64,000 nucleotides of DNA, taken from the NCBI GenBank assembly GCA_049302575.1, contig JBAQMG010000023.1, positions 1-64,000 of the forward strand, in the 5' to 3' direction. A program made the translations under genes and the position numbers. Numbering within the stretch: the first letter of the stretch is position 1; every line of letters starts with the position of its first letter. Source of the DNA: JBAQMG01 sp049302575 (GTDB lineage Bacteria; Bacillota; Desulfitobacteriia; Desulfitobacteriales; Desulfitobacteriaceae). Positions 50,633-57,940 of the stretch are shown here, in pieces. The notes beneath the pieces were generated by a model. That model saw nothing but the letters and a program-made list of their open reading frames with translations, did no database searches and was not told the origin of the DNA.

Positions 50633-53077
50633 ATGTCTGAACAAAAGAATAGAGAAGAAAAAAAGCAGTTTAAAATTAGTGGTATGACGTGTGTAAATTG
50701 CGCTTTGACAATTGAAAAGGGTCTTAAAAAAATGCCAGGGGTTAAAACAGTAGCAGTTAACTTTGCTTCGGAAAAACTAACAGTGGAAGTAGATTCAAAT
50801 GTTGTTAAGGAGGGAGATCTCCTTGCCAAGATCAAGGATCTTGGGTATGGTGCCCAAAATGAAGACAGCGGAAAGCAACGTTTCAAAGTAAACGGTATGA
50901 CCTGTGCGAATTGTGCTCTGGCGATTGAGAAAAAGCTTAGAGCTACCCGAGGTGTTCAAAACGTTGCGGTTAACTTCGCGAGTGAAACAGTGACAGTGGA
51001 GTTTGATCTAGGTCTTATAAGTCTGCGAGAAATTTTTGCGCAAGTGCGGGATGCCGGGTATACCCCTCTAGAGAATAAGGACGAAAATCAAGACGATCGT
51101 ACCGCGATCAAACAACGTAATTGGCTCATTTTTAGTGCGGTTCTTTCTTTGCCTATTATGCCACTTATGTATCTTATGTCGATCAAATATCTCCCCATGA
51201 GCCCCGTGATGTATAAGATTCTTGCTTTGGCAACCATTGTTCAGTTTACGGCTGGTTGGACTTTTTATCGTGGTGCTTACCACGCCTTGAAAAACCGCTC
51301 AGCCAACATGGATGTCTTGGTTGCACTAGGGATTACGGCCGCTTATGGATATAGTTTGATGACGACGCTACATATGTTCTTACCATCGCTTTTCTTTGAA
51401 GGTCCCAATTTCTTTGATACGTCAGCCTTGCTGATCACCTTTGTGCGTTTTGGAAAATATCTAGAGGCCAAAGCGAAAGGGCGAGCTGGTCAAGCTTTAA
51501 AACGCTTGTTAGAGTTACAGTCCGATAAAGCGCGCTTGCTTGTCAACGGTGAAGAAAGGGAAGTCGCCGCGTCAGATCTAAGAATAGGTGATCTTGTCCT
51601 CGTTAAACCCGGAGAAAGAATACCAGTGGATGGCGAAATAATGGACGGACAAGCAAGCATTGACGAGGCGATGCTGACCGGGGAGTCGATTCCCGTTGAT
51701 AAGGGAGTTGGGGATCCTGTGATCGGAGCAACGATTAATCGATCAGGAAGTATTGAGGTTAAAACGACCAAAACAGGTAGGGATACGGTACTTTCAGGAA
51801 TCATCAAAATGGTAGAAGATGCCCAAGGTGTCAAACCCCCGATTCAACGGCTTGCGGATACAATCTCTAATTATTTTGTGCCCACGGTTGTCGCATTGGC
51901 ACTCCTTACCTTTTTGGTCTGGTATTTTGCGTTACAGAGTACGTTTGTTTTTGCCTTTACGGCTGCCATTGCTGTTTTGGTGATTGCTTGTCCCTGCGCG
52001 TTGGGGCTGGCTACCCCAACGGCGATTATGGTGGGCAGCGGGGTAGGTTTAAACCGCGGTATCCTATTTAAATCGGCAGCCGTGCTTGAAGGAATTTCAC
52101 ACTTGCAAGTGATTGGATTTGATAAAACGGGGACGTTAACCAAAGGAACTCCTGAAGTGACGGATATTGTCCCTTATGCCTCATATACGAAACAAGAGAT
52201 CCTCAAGATTGCAGCAGCAGGTGAAAACCCCTCCATTCATCCTTTGGCCAAGGCTGTTGTTGCGGAAGCAAAGAAAGAACAGCTTACTATTCAAGCTGTG
52301 ACAGATTATAAGGAAGAGGGTGGCTATGGCGTTATTTGTGCCTATGAAGGACAGCCGTTACTCATTGGAAATATTAAGTTGATGCAAAAGCACAAAGTGG
52401 ATCTTCAGGAAGTAGAACAGGATTTAGAGCGTCTAGCTGAAGCTGGTAAGACGACTAGCTACATTGCCTTAGGCGGCCGAGTGATTGGGTTGATAGCCCT
52501 AGCTGATGTCATTAAAGAGAGCACTAAAGAGGCTATTGAACGGTTACATCAGTTAGGCTTAAAGACCTTCATGATTACGGGAGACAATAATAAAGTCGCT
52601 CATAGGGTGGGTGAGCAGGTCGGGATCGATGAAGTAATTGCTGAAATTCTTCCGCAAGATAAGATTAATATTATCAAGCAATATCAAGCTCAAGGGCTAA
52701 AGGTGGCGATGGTCGGGGATGGAATTAATGACGCTCCAGCGTTAGCCCAAGCCGATGTTGGGATTGCCATCGGTTCAGGGACAGATGTGGCCAAAGAAAC
52801 AGGTGATGTTGTTTTAGTCCGCAACGACCTTCTTGATGTGGAACGAGCTATCCGTTTAGGGCGCAAAACCTTAGCTAAAATTAAGCAAAATTTGTTCTGG
52901 GCTCTGATTTATAATGTCATCGGGATACCGATTGCTGCAGGTGTCTTGTATCCCTTAACAAGAGAACTATTACCTCCTGAGTGGGCTGGGCTGGCCATGG
53001 CCTTCTCATCCGTATCCGTAGTAACCAATTCACTCTTGTTGAAGAGGTATGATAAAAAACTAACTGGTTTAAATTAA
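50633..53077 (+). CDS. copA: Copper-exporting P1B-type ATPase
   Basis: An 814-residue pump for Cu(I). Two N-terminal heavy-metal domains have GMTCVNCALTIEKGL and GMTCANCALAIEKKL. Eight membrane helices follow; the ion site CPCALGLATPTAIMVGSG, the phosphorylated Asp in DKTGTLTKG, HP in SIHPLAKA and GDGINDAPALAQADVGIA are intact. Length is normal for a two-HMA CopA. The site AGAGGAGAG precedes the ATG. Confidence 0.97.
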   Translation: MSEQKNREEKKQFKISGMTCVNCALTIEKGLKKMPGVKTVAVNFASEKLTVEVDSNVVKEGDLLAKIKDLGYGAQNEDSGKQRFKVNGMTCANCALAIEKKLRATRGVQNVAVNFASETVTVEFDLGLISLREIFAQVRDAGYTPLENKDENQDDRTAIKQRNWLIFSAVLSLPIMPLMYLMSIKYLPMSPVMYKILALATIVQFTAGWTFYRGAYHALKNRSANMDVLVALGITAAYGYSLMTTLHMFLPSLFFEGPNFFDTSALLITFVRFGKYLEAKAKGRAGQALKRLLELQSDKARLLVNGEEREVAASDLRIGDLVLVKPGERIPVDGEIMDGQASIDEAMLTGESIPVDKGVGDPVIGATINRSGSIEVKTTKTGRDTVLSGIIKMVEDAQGVKPPIQRLADTISNYFVPTVVALALLTFLVWYFALQSTFVFAFTAAIAVLVIACPCALGLATPTAIMVGSGVGLNRGILFKSAAVLEGISHLQVIGFDKTGTLTKGTPEVTDIVPYASYTKQEILKIAAAGENPSIHPLAKAVVAEAKKEQLTIQAVTDYKEEGGYGVICAYEGQPLLIGNIKLMQKHKVDLQEVEQDLERLAEAGKTTSYIALGGRVIGLIALADVIKESTKEAIERLHQLGLKTFMITGDNNKVAHRVGEQVGIDEVIAEILPQDKINIIKQYQAQGLKVAMVGDGINDAPALAQADVGIAIGSGTDVAKETGDVVLVRNDLLDVERAIRLGRKTLAKIKQNLFWALIYNVIGIPIAAGVLYPLTRELLPPEWAGLAMAFSSVSVVTNSLLLKRYDKKLTGLN

Positions 53078-53090
53078 GGAGGTGAAACAA

Positions 53091-53291
53091 ATGAGCCAAA
53101 CCATTCTTAAGGTTGAAGGAATGACTTGTAACCATTGTAAAATGAGAGTTGAAAAAGCGCTTCAAGGGCTAAATAATGTTGAAAGTGTTAAGGTCGATCT
53201 CGTAGGCAAAGAAGCCGTCGTAACAGGTGCTGCTGAGCGCTCTAGTCTCGTTAAAGCCGTTGAAGAGGCTGGCTATTCTGTTGTGGAATAG
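53091..53291 (+). CDS. copZ: Copper chaperone CopZ
   Basis: A 66-residue HMA-domain protein with the Cu-binding MTCNHC motif. It delivers Cu(I) to CopA. AAGGAGGTG precedes the ATG at 53091, 14 bases after copA. Closes the csoR-copA-copZ operon. Confidence 0.95.
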   Translation: MSQTILKVEGMTCNHCKMRVEKALQGLNNVESVKVDLVGKEAVVTGAAERSSLVKAVEEAGYSVVE

Positions 53292-53320
53292 TCCTTATTC
53301 TACAAAAGATAACCCGTATA

Positions 53321-53351
53321 ACAAAAAGAACCGTCGAGCGGTTCTTTTTGT
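53321..53351 (+). terminator. Terminator of the copper operon
   Basis: ACAAAAAGAACCG pairs with CGGTTCTTTTTGT around TCGAG, ending in a T-run. Confidence 0.93.
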
Positions 53352-53513
53352 TATACCTTTCCTTTTGTACTTCTCTTTACTCTAAACTTAGATGAAGAAA
53401 TTGTGAAGGGAAAAGCAACATTTGTGAATACTTGTGTATCTTCAAGTTATATGTTAGGCTATTTTTCATAGTTGGGATGATTTTGTTTTGAGTTTTTACA
53501 AGGAGGAAAGAAT

Positions 53514-53807
53514 ATGGAAATTTTAAAAGCTAAAACTAACCGTGTTATTGTTACGGTATTAGGTAAAGACCAATTAGGAATTATTGCTTGGGTTTCTGGT
53601 CGTTTATCAGAACAACAGGTCAATATCCTTGATATAAGCCAAACAATTTTACAAGAATTTTTTACAATGATCATGGTAGTGGATCTCAGTACTTCTAACC
53701 TTGAAGTAGCGGAATTAGCTGCTAGTCTTAGTAGTGAGGGTCAACTGCGGGGACTACAGGTTAGTGTCCAACATGAAGACGTGTTTACTTTTATGCACCG
53801 TATTTAG
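53514..53807 (+). CDS. ACT-domain protein (UPF0237 type)
   Basis: A 97-residue single ACT domain: VIVTVLGKDQLGIIAWVSG, LSEQQVNILDISQTILQEFF, then a second beta-alpha half. ACT domains bind amino acids or similar ligands. AAGGAGG precedes the ATG. It lies 14 bases before the PFL gene, a pairing that is widely conserved in Gram-positive bacteria and suggests a regulatory partner. Confidence 0.9.
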   Translation: MEILKAKTNRVIVTVLGKDQLGIIAWVSGRLSEQQVNILDISQTILQEFFTMIMVVDLSTSNLEVAELAASLSSEGQLRGLQVSVQHEDVFTFMHRI

Positions 53808-53821
53808 GAGAGGAGAACATC

Positions 53822-55189
53822 ATGACCATTACCTTTGCAACTGAAGAAATTTTACAAACTATTGAAATGGTTAAAAACGACAATTTAGATATCAGAACAA
53901 TTACCATGGGTATAAGTCTCTTGGATTGTGCTACTGATAATTTACTTAAGCTAGAACAAAAGGTTTATGACAAAATCACTAAGTCAGCTGAACGCTTGGT
54001 TAAAGTAGGGGAGCAATTAGAAAAGCGATATGGAATACCGATCATTAATAAACGTATCTCAGTTACTCCGATTGCTATTGCTTGCGCTCATTTAAATTCT
54101 GATGGAATGGTTAAGCTGGCCAAGGTTTTGGATTCTGCGGCCAAAACTGTTGGGGTGAATTTTCTTGGTGGGTTTTCGGCCTTGGTTCAAAAAGGTTTTA
54201 CTAATGGTGATCTAGCCCTAATAGAGGCAATCCCTCAAGCCTTAGCAGAAACCGATTATGTTTGTTCATCTGTGAATATCGGCTCCACTAAAGCTGGAAT
54301 CAATATGGATGCTGTTCTTAAAATGGGTGAAATCATTCTGCGTTGTGCCAATTTAACAGCTGATAAGGACGGCTTAGCTGCCGCCAAACTCGTTGTTTTT
54401 TGTAATGCCCCAGATGATAACCCTTTTATGGCTGGAGCATTTCATGGTGTTGGAGAGCCAGAATGTAGTATTAATGTAGGGGTAAGTGGTCCGGGCGTAG
54501 TCGCTAATGTAGTTAGACAAAATCCTCAGGCTGATTTTGGTGAACTAGCAAGTTTAATTAAAAGAACTGCCTTTAAAATCACGCGAATGGGAGAACTCAT
54601 GGGTCGGGCAGCTTCAGCTGAATTAAATATTCCCTTTGGGATTGTTGATCTTTCCTTGGCACCCACGCCGATAGTTGGGGATAGTGTAGCGGAGATCCTT
54701 GAGTATATGGGCTTAGAGCGTTGTGGTACTCACGGAACAACAGCTGCGCTGGCGTTGCTTAATGATGCTGTGAAAAAGGGTGGAGCAATGGCATCTTCCC
54801 ACGTCGGAGGATTAAGTGGGGCCTTTATCCCAGTTTCAGAAGATGCCGGAATGATACGTGCTATTGAAGAAGGGGCTTTAACTTTAGATAAGTTAGAAGC
54901 GATGACTTGTGTTTGTTCAGTGGGTCTGGATATGATTGCTATTCCAGGGGATGTAAGCGCTGACACGATTGCTGCGATTATTGCTGATGAGGCGGCAATC
55001 GGCATGATCAATAAGAAAACGACGGCGGTCAGGTTAATACCGGCTCCAGGGAAAAAGGCCGGTGAACGGGTAGAATTCGGGGGTTTATTAGGTGGTGCCC
55101 CTGTGATTGATATTCATAATTTCTCATCCAGTGCGTTTGTCAGAAGGGGAGGGAGAATTCCCGCACCAATTACGAGCCTGTCGAATTAA
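53822..55189 (+). CDS. PFL family protein (UPF0210/DUF711)
   Basis: A 455-residue protein beginning ITFATEEILQTIEMVKNDNLDIRTIT in pattern, with VGVNFLGGFSALVQKG and CSVGLDMIAIPGDV. The UPF0210 family is distantly related to pyruvate formate-lyase-like folds but lacks glycyl-radical motifs; its function is not established. Preceded by the ACT gene, probably in one operon. A heptamer-repeat array begins just after the stop codon. Confidence 0.9.
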   Translation: MTITFATEEILQTIEMVKNDNLDIRTITMGISLLDCATDNLLKLEQKVYDKITKSAERLVKVGEQLEKRYGIPIINKRISVTPIAIACAHLNSDGMVKLAKVLDSAAKTVGVNFLGGFSALVQKGFTNGDLALIEAIPQALAETDYVCSSVNIGSTKAGINMDAVLKMGEIILRCANLTADKDGLAAAKLVVFCNAPDDNPFMAGAFHGVGEPECSINVGVSGPGVVANVVRQNPQADFGELASLIKRTAFKITRMGELMGRAASAELNIPFGIVDLSLAPTPIVGDSVAEILEYMGLERCGTHGTTAALALLNDAVKKGGAMASSHVGGLSGAFIPVSEDAGMIRAIEEGALTLDKLEAMTCVCSVGLDMIAIPGDVSADTIAAIIADEAAIGMINKKTTAVRLIPAPGKKAGERVEFGGLLGGAPVIDIHNFSSSAFVRRGGRIPAPITSLSN

Positions 55190-55190
55190 T

Positions 55191-55293
55191 GCGAGGCGCG
55201 ATGTACACGAAGCACGATGCACGATTTAATCTTCAAACATCAACGTTTAATTTCTAAATATTTAACATCGAAGTTCGAACTTCGAACCTCGAG
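55191..55293 (+). repeat. 7-bp-period array (TCGAA family), copy 4
   Basis: Two repeat blocks: CACGAAG, CACGATG, CACGATT at the left and ATCGAAG, TTCGAAC, TTCGAAC, CTCGAGA at the right, separated by A/T-rich sequence. It fills the gap before the DUF3343 gene. Confidence 0.85.
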
Positions 55294-55309
55294 ACAGGGG
55301 TGGTCGTAA

Positions 55310-55594
55310 ATGCTATACGGTAAATTAAAAGAATATCGTTTATTGATTACCTTCTCTAATGTTTCTGAAGCCTTGAAATCTGAACGAAAACTTGCCAAAA
55401 AGGGATGTGTTTTTGAAACAATTCCCACGCCGTTGGGCCTTTCTGCAGGCTGCGGGTTGTCAATTTGTCTCCCGCGAGAAAAAGAAGAAGCTGTTCAAGA
55501 CCTAATCAATCAAGGTATTTGTATAGCAAGTATTTATGAAGCGCAGAATTCGGGTTTTTTAGCTTTAAATCACTTAAAAAATGATTTAAATTAA
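55310..55594 (+). CDS. DUF3343 protein (putative Se/S carrier-like)
   Basis: A 94-residue protein: LLITFSNVSEALKSERKLAKKG, IPTPLGLSAGCGLSI match DUF3343, with the conserved Cys in the SAGCG loop (C48) that is proposed to carry sulfur or selenium. GACAGGGGTGG precedes the ATG. It is the last gene before the noncoding RNA. Function is by family resemblance only. Confidence 0.85.
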   Translation: MLYGKLKEYRLLITFSNVSEALKSERKLAKKGCVFETIPTPLGLSAGCGLSICLPREKEEAVQDLINQGICIASIYEAQNSGFLALNHLKNDLN

Positions 55595-55646
55595 GTTTGT
55601 GCTTGGATATATTACGAATGCTTGCTTATTAATGCTTATTGTTATT

Positions 55647-55675
55647 TTGTTAAAAAACGTTTTATAGGTTAAAAT
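55647..55675 (+). promoter_or_regulatory. Promoter of the large noncoding RNA
   Basis: TTGTTA (55647-55652), a 17-base spacer and TAAAAT (55670-55675), giving a start near 55682. Confidence 0.7.
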
Positions 55676-55681
55676 AAGATC

Positions 55682-56326
55682 ATATCCTAAGTTGAACGGG
55701 TTTACTGTAAAGTTGATTTTCCTTTGGGTCATGGAGTGTTATTCTAGTGCATAAACTGGTACTCGAAGGCGGGCCTAAGAATCCGCCAAGGGCATACCGA
55801 TGAAGTTCCTGGTGGTGGCTTTCGACGCCCAGTCGAGGGTTGCTGCTGGGAGTTAAGGATTGGGGGGATCCGCAATGGCATGTGGGCGCTACCCTTATCC
55901 GTGGAGGCCTAAGTATGTGGCTTTAACGAGTTACGGCTTAGGGTATGAACCTGCATTAGGAAGGAACTTAGTGCAGTGTAGCCTGCCTTGAGGTGGAGAA
56001 GTTGGGAAGGCAAAACAGGCTTAAACGGGTTGGCCGACACGTTTAAGGCCTGCCGGAAATTCTTTTCTGCAAAAGAGGCTAGAGTATTGGAGAGTGTCAA
56101 GGAAACTTCTAGAACACCAATTTAACGAGGATTGCAGTGCGGACTAAGTGGCGATCAAGTTCTGAGTGTTGGTAACACCTCAGGTTGGGATAAAGGGGAA
56201 ACCGCCTCTTGGGAAACCAAAGGAGCCCAACGGGAAAACCTACTTGACCTAAGCCGCAATATTGACTCGTTAAAGTCCTAAAACCCAAAGGAAATAAAAC
56301 ATCTCCCTTTAATTGGGAGATGTTTA
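55682..56326 (+). ncRNA. Large structured noncoding RNA (about 640 nt), class unproven; OLE-like candidate
   Basis: No supported ORF fills this span, yet it has a promoter, a terminator and dense helices. GGGTTT (55698-55703) pairs with AAACCC (56281-56286), closing nearly the whole molecule. Others: GGCGG/CCGCC at 55768/55783; a 12-bp stem with one bulge, 56016-56027 with 56040-56052 (core TTAAACG/CGTTTAA); CTGAGTGTT/AACACCTCAG at 56162/56174; TCAAGT/ACTTGA (56155/56242) enclosing GTTGGG/CCCAAC (56184/56226) and a TTGG-GAAA-CCAA tetraloop hairpin (56209-56220). Size and taxonomy fit OLE RNA, but the usual oap neighbour is absent and I cannot verify the consensus. It is not tmRNA, RNase P RNA, SRP RNA or rRNA by motif. 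Confidence 0.7.
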
Positions 56327-56330
56327 TTTA
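56297..56330 (+). terminator. Terminator of the noncoding RNA
   Basis: AAACATCTCCC (56297-56307) pairs with GGGAGATGTTT (56315-56325) around TTTAATT and is followed by ATTTA. Confidence 0.88.
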
Positions 56331-56397
56331 ATATTATTTTGTTTCTTGTAGAAGGATTTTCGATGTTTATCGCGAATCTTTAATCAGTAAGTCTAAA

Positions 56398-56516
56398 AGC
56401 TTAATCCGAGTATTTAGAACTCGGAACGGGGGATATTTTTTTTGGGGTGAATCACGTTAGTAAAATGTGTAGGGCTTGCACCTTCTGCCCGAACCCGTCA
56501 ACTAACCCCGTAAGCT
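56398..56516 (+). promoter_or_regulatory. Cyclic di-AMP riboswitch (ydaO/yuaA class)
   Basis: P1 is AGCTTA (56398-56403) with TAAGCT (56511-56516). Conserved blocks follow the class order: TTAATCCGAG...CTCGGAACGGGGGA, then TTGGGGTGAATC, TAGGGCTT, and CCGAACCCGTCAACTAACCCCGTAAGC. These RNAs turn off cell-wall hydrolase or potassium-transport genes when c-di-AMP is high. It directly precedes an NlpC/P60 gene, a common target. Confidence 0.95.
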
Positions 56517-56537
56517 ATGAAAGGTGGATATAGATAC

Positions 56538-57233
56538 ATGCTTCTACCCACAGGACGGATGTGGTTAGGTGCTGTGGCCTTGTCGGGATTTTTGCTATCT
56601 GTAAGTATTCCGTGGGCAACTTCACCTTACCAACTCGCAGAGCATCAAGTTCTGGCTTCTAAGCAGTTGCAAACAGCCGTAAACAAATTTCCAAGTGAGA
56701 CTTACGCTCAAGTCATACGCAAACAATTTAATTGGACAACAGTAGTCGGGAGTCCGCTCGTGAAATCACCCACTACAGTTGCTCAGGATGAAAAAGAATC
56801 AGTAACTGTAATTGCGGTTGCAAAAGTTCAAACGGCTTCAGCTTCAAGAACTACCGTTTCACGTGGAAACGCTGATAACTCTGAAATTATCAAACATGCC
56901 TTAAGTCTTCAGGGAATTAGTTATGTTTTCGGCGGTACTACTCGTAATGGTTTTGATTGCTCGGGATTTACGCAGTATGTTTTTGCTGGTTCCGAAATAT
57001 CCTTACCTAGAACTTCTTTCGAACAATTTAAATCTGGAACTTCTGTGAATCAGGAAAAACTACAACAAGGTGATCTGGTATTTTTTACCACCTATGCCAA
57101 GGGTGCCTCACATGTAGGAATTTATATTAGTGGAGGAAATTTTGTTCACGCTTCAATTAACGGTGTGAAGATCTCAAGTTTAAATGAAAGTTATTATAAC
57201 AGTCATTACGTGGGTGCTCGCCGGGTACTCTAA
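56538..57233 (+). CDS. Secreted NlpC/P60 peptidoglycan endopeptidase
   Basis: A 231-residue protein with a signal peptide or anchor (LGAVALSGFLLSVSIPWA), a linker, and a C-terminal NlpC/P60 domain of about 110 residues. Catalytic Cys is in FDCSGFTQYVF, His in SHVGIYI and the third polar residue is His in FVHAS. It cuts gamma-D-Glu-diamino-acid bonds in stem peptides. ATG 56538 follows AAAGGTGG; a start at 56517 lies inside the riboswitch edge. Control by c-di-AMP is inferred from the RNA upstream. Confidence 0.92.
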   Translation: MLLPTGRMWLGAVALSGFLLSVSIPWATSPYQLAEHQVLASKQLQTAVNKFPSETYAQVIRKQFNWTTVVGSPLVKSPTTVAQDEKESVTVIAVAKVQTASASRTTVSRGNADNSEIIKHALSLQGISYVFGGTTRNGFDCSGFTQYVFAGSEISLPRTSFEQFKSGTSVNQEKLQQGDLVFFTTYAKGASHVGIYISGGNFVHASINGVKISSLNESYYNSHYVGARRVL

Positions 57234-57260
57234 AAACACTCTATTATGACCATAACTATT

Positions 57261-57290
57261 AAGCAACAGGAAACTGTTGCTTTTATTTTT
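57261..57290 (+). terminator. Terminator of the NlpC/P60 gene
   Basis: AGCAACAG-GAAA-CTGTTGCT followed by TTTATTTTT. Confidence 0.93.
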
Positions 57291-57686
57291 CCAATATCAA
57301 ATCCCAGAACGCAATATAGTCTTCATACCATTTTTCAAGATCACTCCAAGACGTTCTACTATTGATGTTCTGGTAAACTAAACAATGAAGGTATAAATGC
57401 AGTTATTACCTTAGTAAAAGATCTCAACCTGTAATTCAATTTCCAACCTTGAGGATATATTTATTTTTGGAAAGTTATGGACCAAAAGAGCCGGTATTCC
57501 TGCATCATATAAGCTTAGTCCTAGTCCATAACACCATTCGTTTCTATTACCTTTGATGGCAGCTGGCTCCCGGATCGGTTGGCTGGCAGGAGTATCAATA
57601 ATTTTATTGATATAAATACCTTTACTTATTTTTGTTTTTATTATGGGTTTGCATAATGTACATTGATAATAATGCATTATTATCAA
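57283..57686 (-). pseudogene. Possible gene remnant (fragmented reading frames)
   Basis: On the minus strand an open frame (57686-57411) reads EPAAIKGNRNEWCYGLGLSL and IPALLVHNFPKI, which look protein-like, but it has no ribosome-binding site. After a frame change and stops, a second fragment (57405-57283) reads SRTSWSDLEKWYEDYIAFWD before a stop. Composition suggests one decayed gene. I do not recognise the family; it could also be chance. Confidence 0.25.
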
Positions 57687-57689
57687 TGT
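57660..57689. promoter_or_regulatory. Perfect 30-bp palindrome, Fur-family-box-like
   Basis: Bases 57660-57674 (ACATTGATAATAATG) are followed without spacer by their exact reverse complement. The centre TGATAATAATGCATTATTATCA resembles Fur/Zur/PerR boxes. There is no T-tract, so it is not a terminator. No intact gene clearly starts at it. Confidence 0.6.
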
Positions 57690-57781
57690 CGGCTGCGACT
57701 TATAAACTCAGGATTCTGATCATTAATACTCAATGATCCACATCGGGTGAAAAGATCGAATGTACGATGACCGACCTCTGA

Positions 57782-57940
57782 TTAAGGTAGCCAAGGAATA
57801 GGCTTATGATGTAAACATTCTCCACCTGGCTTAGTACGCTTGTTCAAACAGTTTTGAATATATTGATCTGACAGTGTGCACTGCTGTATCCTCTTGAAAT
57901 AACACTGTCGGCAGAGTTCGACGCGATAATTAAGAATCAT
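57782..57940 (-). CDS. Small cysteine-rich protein coupled to uvrC
   Basis: A 52-residue ORF whose ATG lies inside the last codons of uvrC (11-base overlap), with AGGAGGAC seven bases upstream, also within uvrC. It has five cysteines (C10, C13, C21, C31, C42) in a CxxC-type arrangement, and ends PIPWLP. The strong coupled start and the Cys pattern suggest a zinc- or Fe-S-binding small protein. No family recognised. Confidence 0.65.
   Translation of the reverse strand: MILNYRVELCRQCYFKRIQQCTLSDQYIQNCLNKRTKPGGECLHHKPIPWLP

Noticed and set aside
55909..56100. Reading frame of 63 residues on the minus strand inside the large RNA
   Set aside because: No ribosome-binding site, no recognisable protein features, and it crosses helices of the RNA.
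55682..56326. Large RNA as tmRNA, RNase P RNA or group II intron
   Set aside because: No terminal tRNA-like CCA domain, no GAGGAAAGTCC-type RNase P core, and no domain V signature of group II introns.
57411..57686. Intact 91-residue gene on the minus strand
   Set aside because: The start lies inside a palindrome with no ribosome-binding site; I list it only as a possible remnant.
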